Shown here: in pieces, positions 63,601 through 64,000 of the stretch
How positions within the stretch are numbered: the first letter of the stretch is position 1
Layout: every line of letters begins with the position of its first letter
From: Rhabdornis inornatus
Lineage: Eukaryota; Chordata; Aves; Passeriformes; Rhabdornithidae
Length of the DNA: 64,000 bases
Reading direction: 5' to 3'
Assembly: GCA_013397075.1 (NCBI GenBank)
Contig: VWZS01004784.1
Span: forward strand, 879,263-943,262
The notes under the pieces: model-generated
What the model was told of the DNA's origin: nothing
Database searches by the model: none
Seen by the model: the letters and a program-made list of their open reading frames with translations, nothing else
Position numbers and translations under genes: made by a program

Positions 63601-64000
63601 TGCATTGACACCTTGATGCTACACAAGGTAATTGCTTTCAATTTTTCTGTTTCTCCCATCAACACCAGTCCATACAGGCTGAGGATGCAGGACTTTGGAA
63701 AGCCTCTCTTCTTGTTGATCAAATGGATATGCCATCCATTAAATCCTCCCTTCTGTGTCTCTCCATCTTGATGGTTACCCACGGGTATCTGAGCATTTTC
63801 TATCATCCTTGAACTTTGTCAAGACACTGATCAACTCTCACTATTTTTGAAGCTTAGAAAATTTATTCATTCTTCATTTTTTTATTGAATGAGAAAATGT
63901 CTTGCTCCTTCCATATTGCTCCCCTAATGTTACCAGAAACAGCCTGTCCTCTGCTTCAAGGTTTATCAGCTTTAGCTCTAGCATCAATAAGATGTATAGA
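60601..64000. other. Non-coding DNA with degraded CR1, block 12
   Basis: No gene is supported. A decayed CR1 3' end lies at the left. AT-rich, repeat-poor DNA at 62.2-62.36 kb carries AATATTACTG-type words. Two 119-codon frames (61549-61908 and 62680-63039) have no recognisable domain, and neither has convincing splice borders. The right end is ordinary background cut by the window edge. Confidence 0.6.
60621..60690 (+). mobile_element. Degraded CR1 LINE 3'-end fragment
   Basis: A short relic in plus orientation: GGGACTCAGTGATCTTTGTG, GGACCTTCCAGCTCAG and CATATTCTGTG match the well-known CR1 3' terminal segment, followed by a second GATTCTGTG after a small interruption, as expected of the ATTCTRTG terminal repeats. 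The part upstream (from about 60560) may belong to the same copy but is too diverged to claim. It is older than the copy at 27 kb by appearance. Confidence 0.7.

Overview
The window looks like non-coding DNA from a vertebrate nuclear genome, most probably a bird. The support is as follows. It is AT-rich and strongly CpG-poor. It has many short mono-, di- and tetranucleotide repeats. No open reading frame exceeds about 163 codons, which is what chance gives in 64 kb. The only interspersed repeats I recognise are two 3'-end fragments of CR1 LINEs, the dominant retroposon of birds and other reptiles: a clear one at 27046-27243 and a degraded one at about 60621-60690. So few interspersed repeats over 64 kb fits a bird better than a mammal, turtle or crocodile. 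I cannot name the species or the locus.

I found no protein-coding exon, tRNA, rRNA or known microRNA that I can support. The open frames are short, overlap one another on both strands, have chance-like composition and match no protein family I recognise. The stretch is best read as an intergenic desert or part of a very large intron. There is no operon, phage, CRISPR array or defence system, and I see no sign of a previously undescribed gene system.

Layout: 1-11 kb is AT-rich background with microsatellites at 591 and 1711, a purine-rich tract at 8.7 kb and a forkhead-site inverted pair at 9.89 kb. 11.1-11.65 kb holds the only CpG-enriched patch, followed by an E-box/palindrome cluster. 17.9-19.2 kb, 25.5-26.8 kb, 33.9-34.35 kb, 36.2-36.4 kb, 50.5-50.95 kb and 55.4-55.7 kb look like candidate conserved enhancers, judged by retained CpGs, homeodomain-type TAATTA clusters, octamer motifs and few simple repeats. 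21.3-21.42 kb is a G-rich 14-bp minisatellite. 49.8-50.0 kb and 54.34-54.66 kb are GC-rich but CpG-poor islands, the second with a 10-bp-stem hairpin. 58.02 kb has a run of 21 T, and 59.5 kb a TA/TG microsatellite.

If the enhancer-like patches are real, the region would act as cis-regulatory DNA for a neighbouring developmental gene outside the window. That is inference and needs cross-species alignment to test. Strict perfect palindromes and inverted repeats found by eye are recorded because they are directly checkable, not because a function is established.
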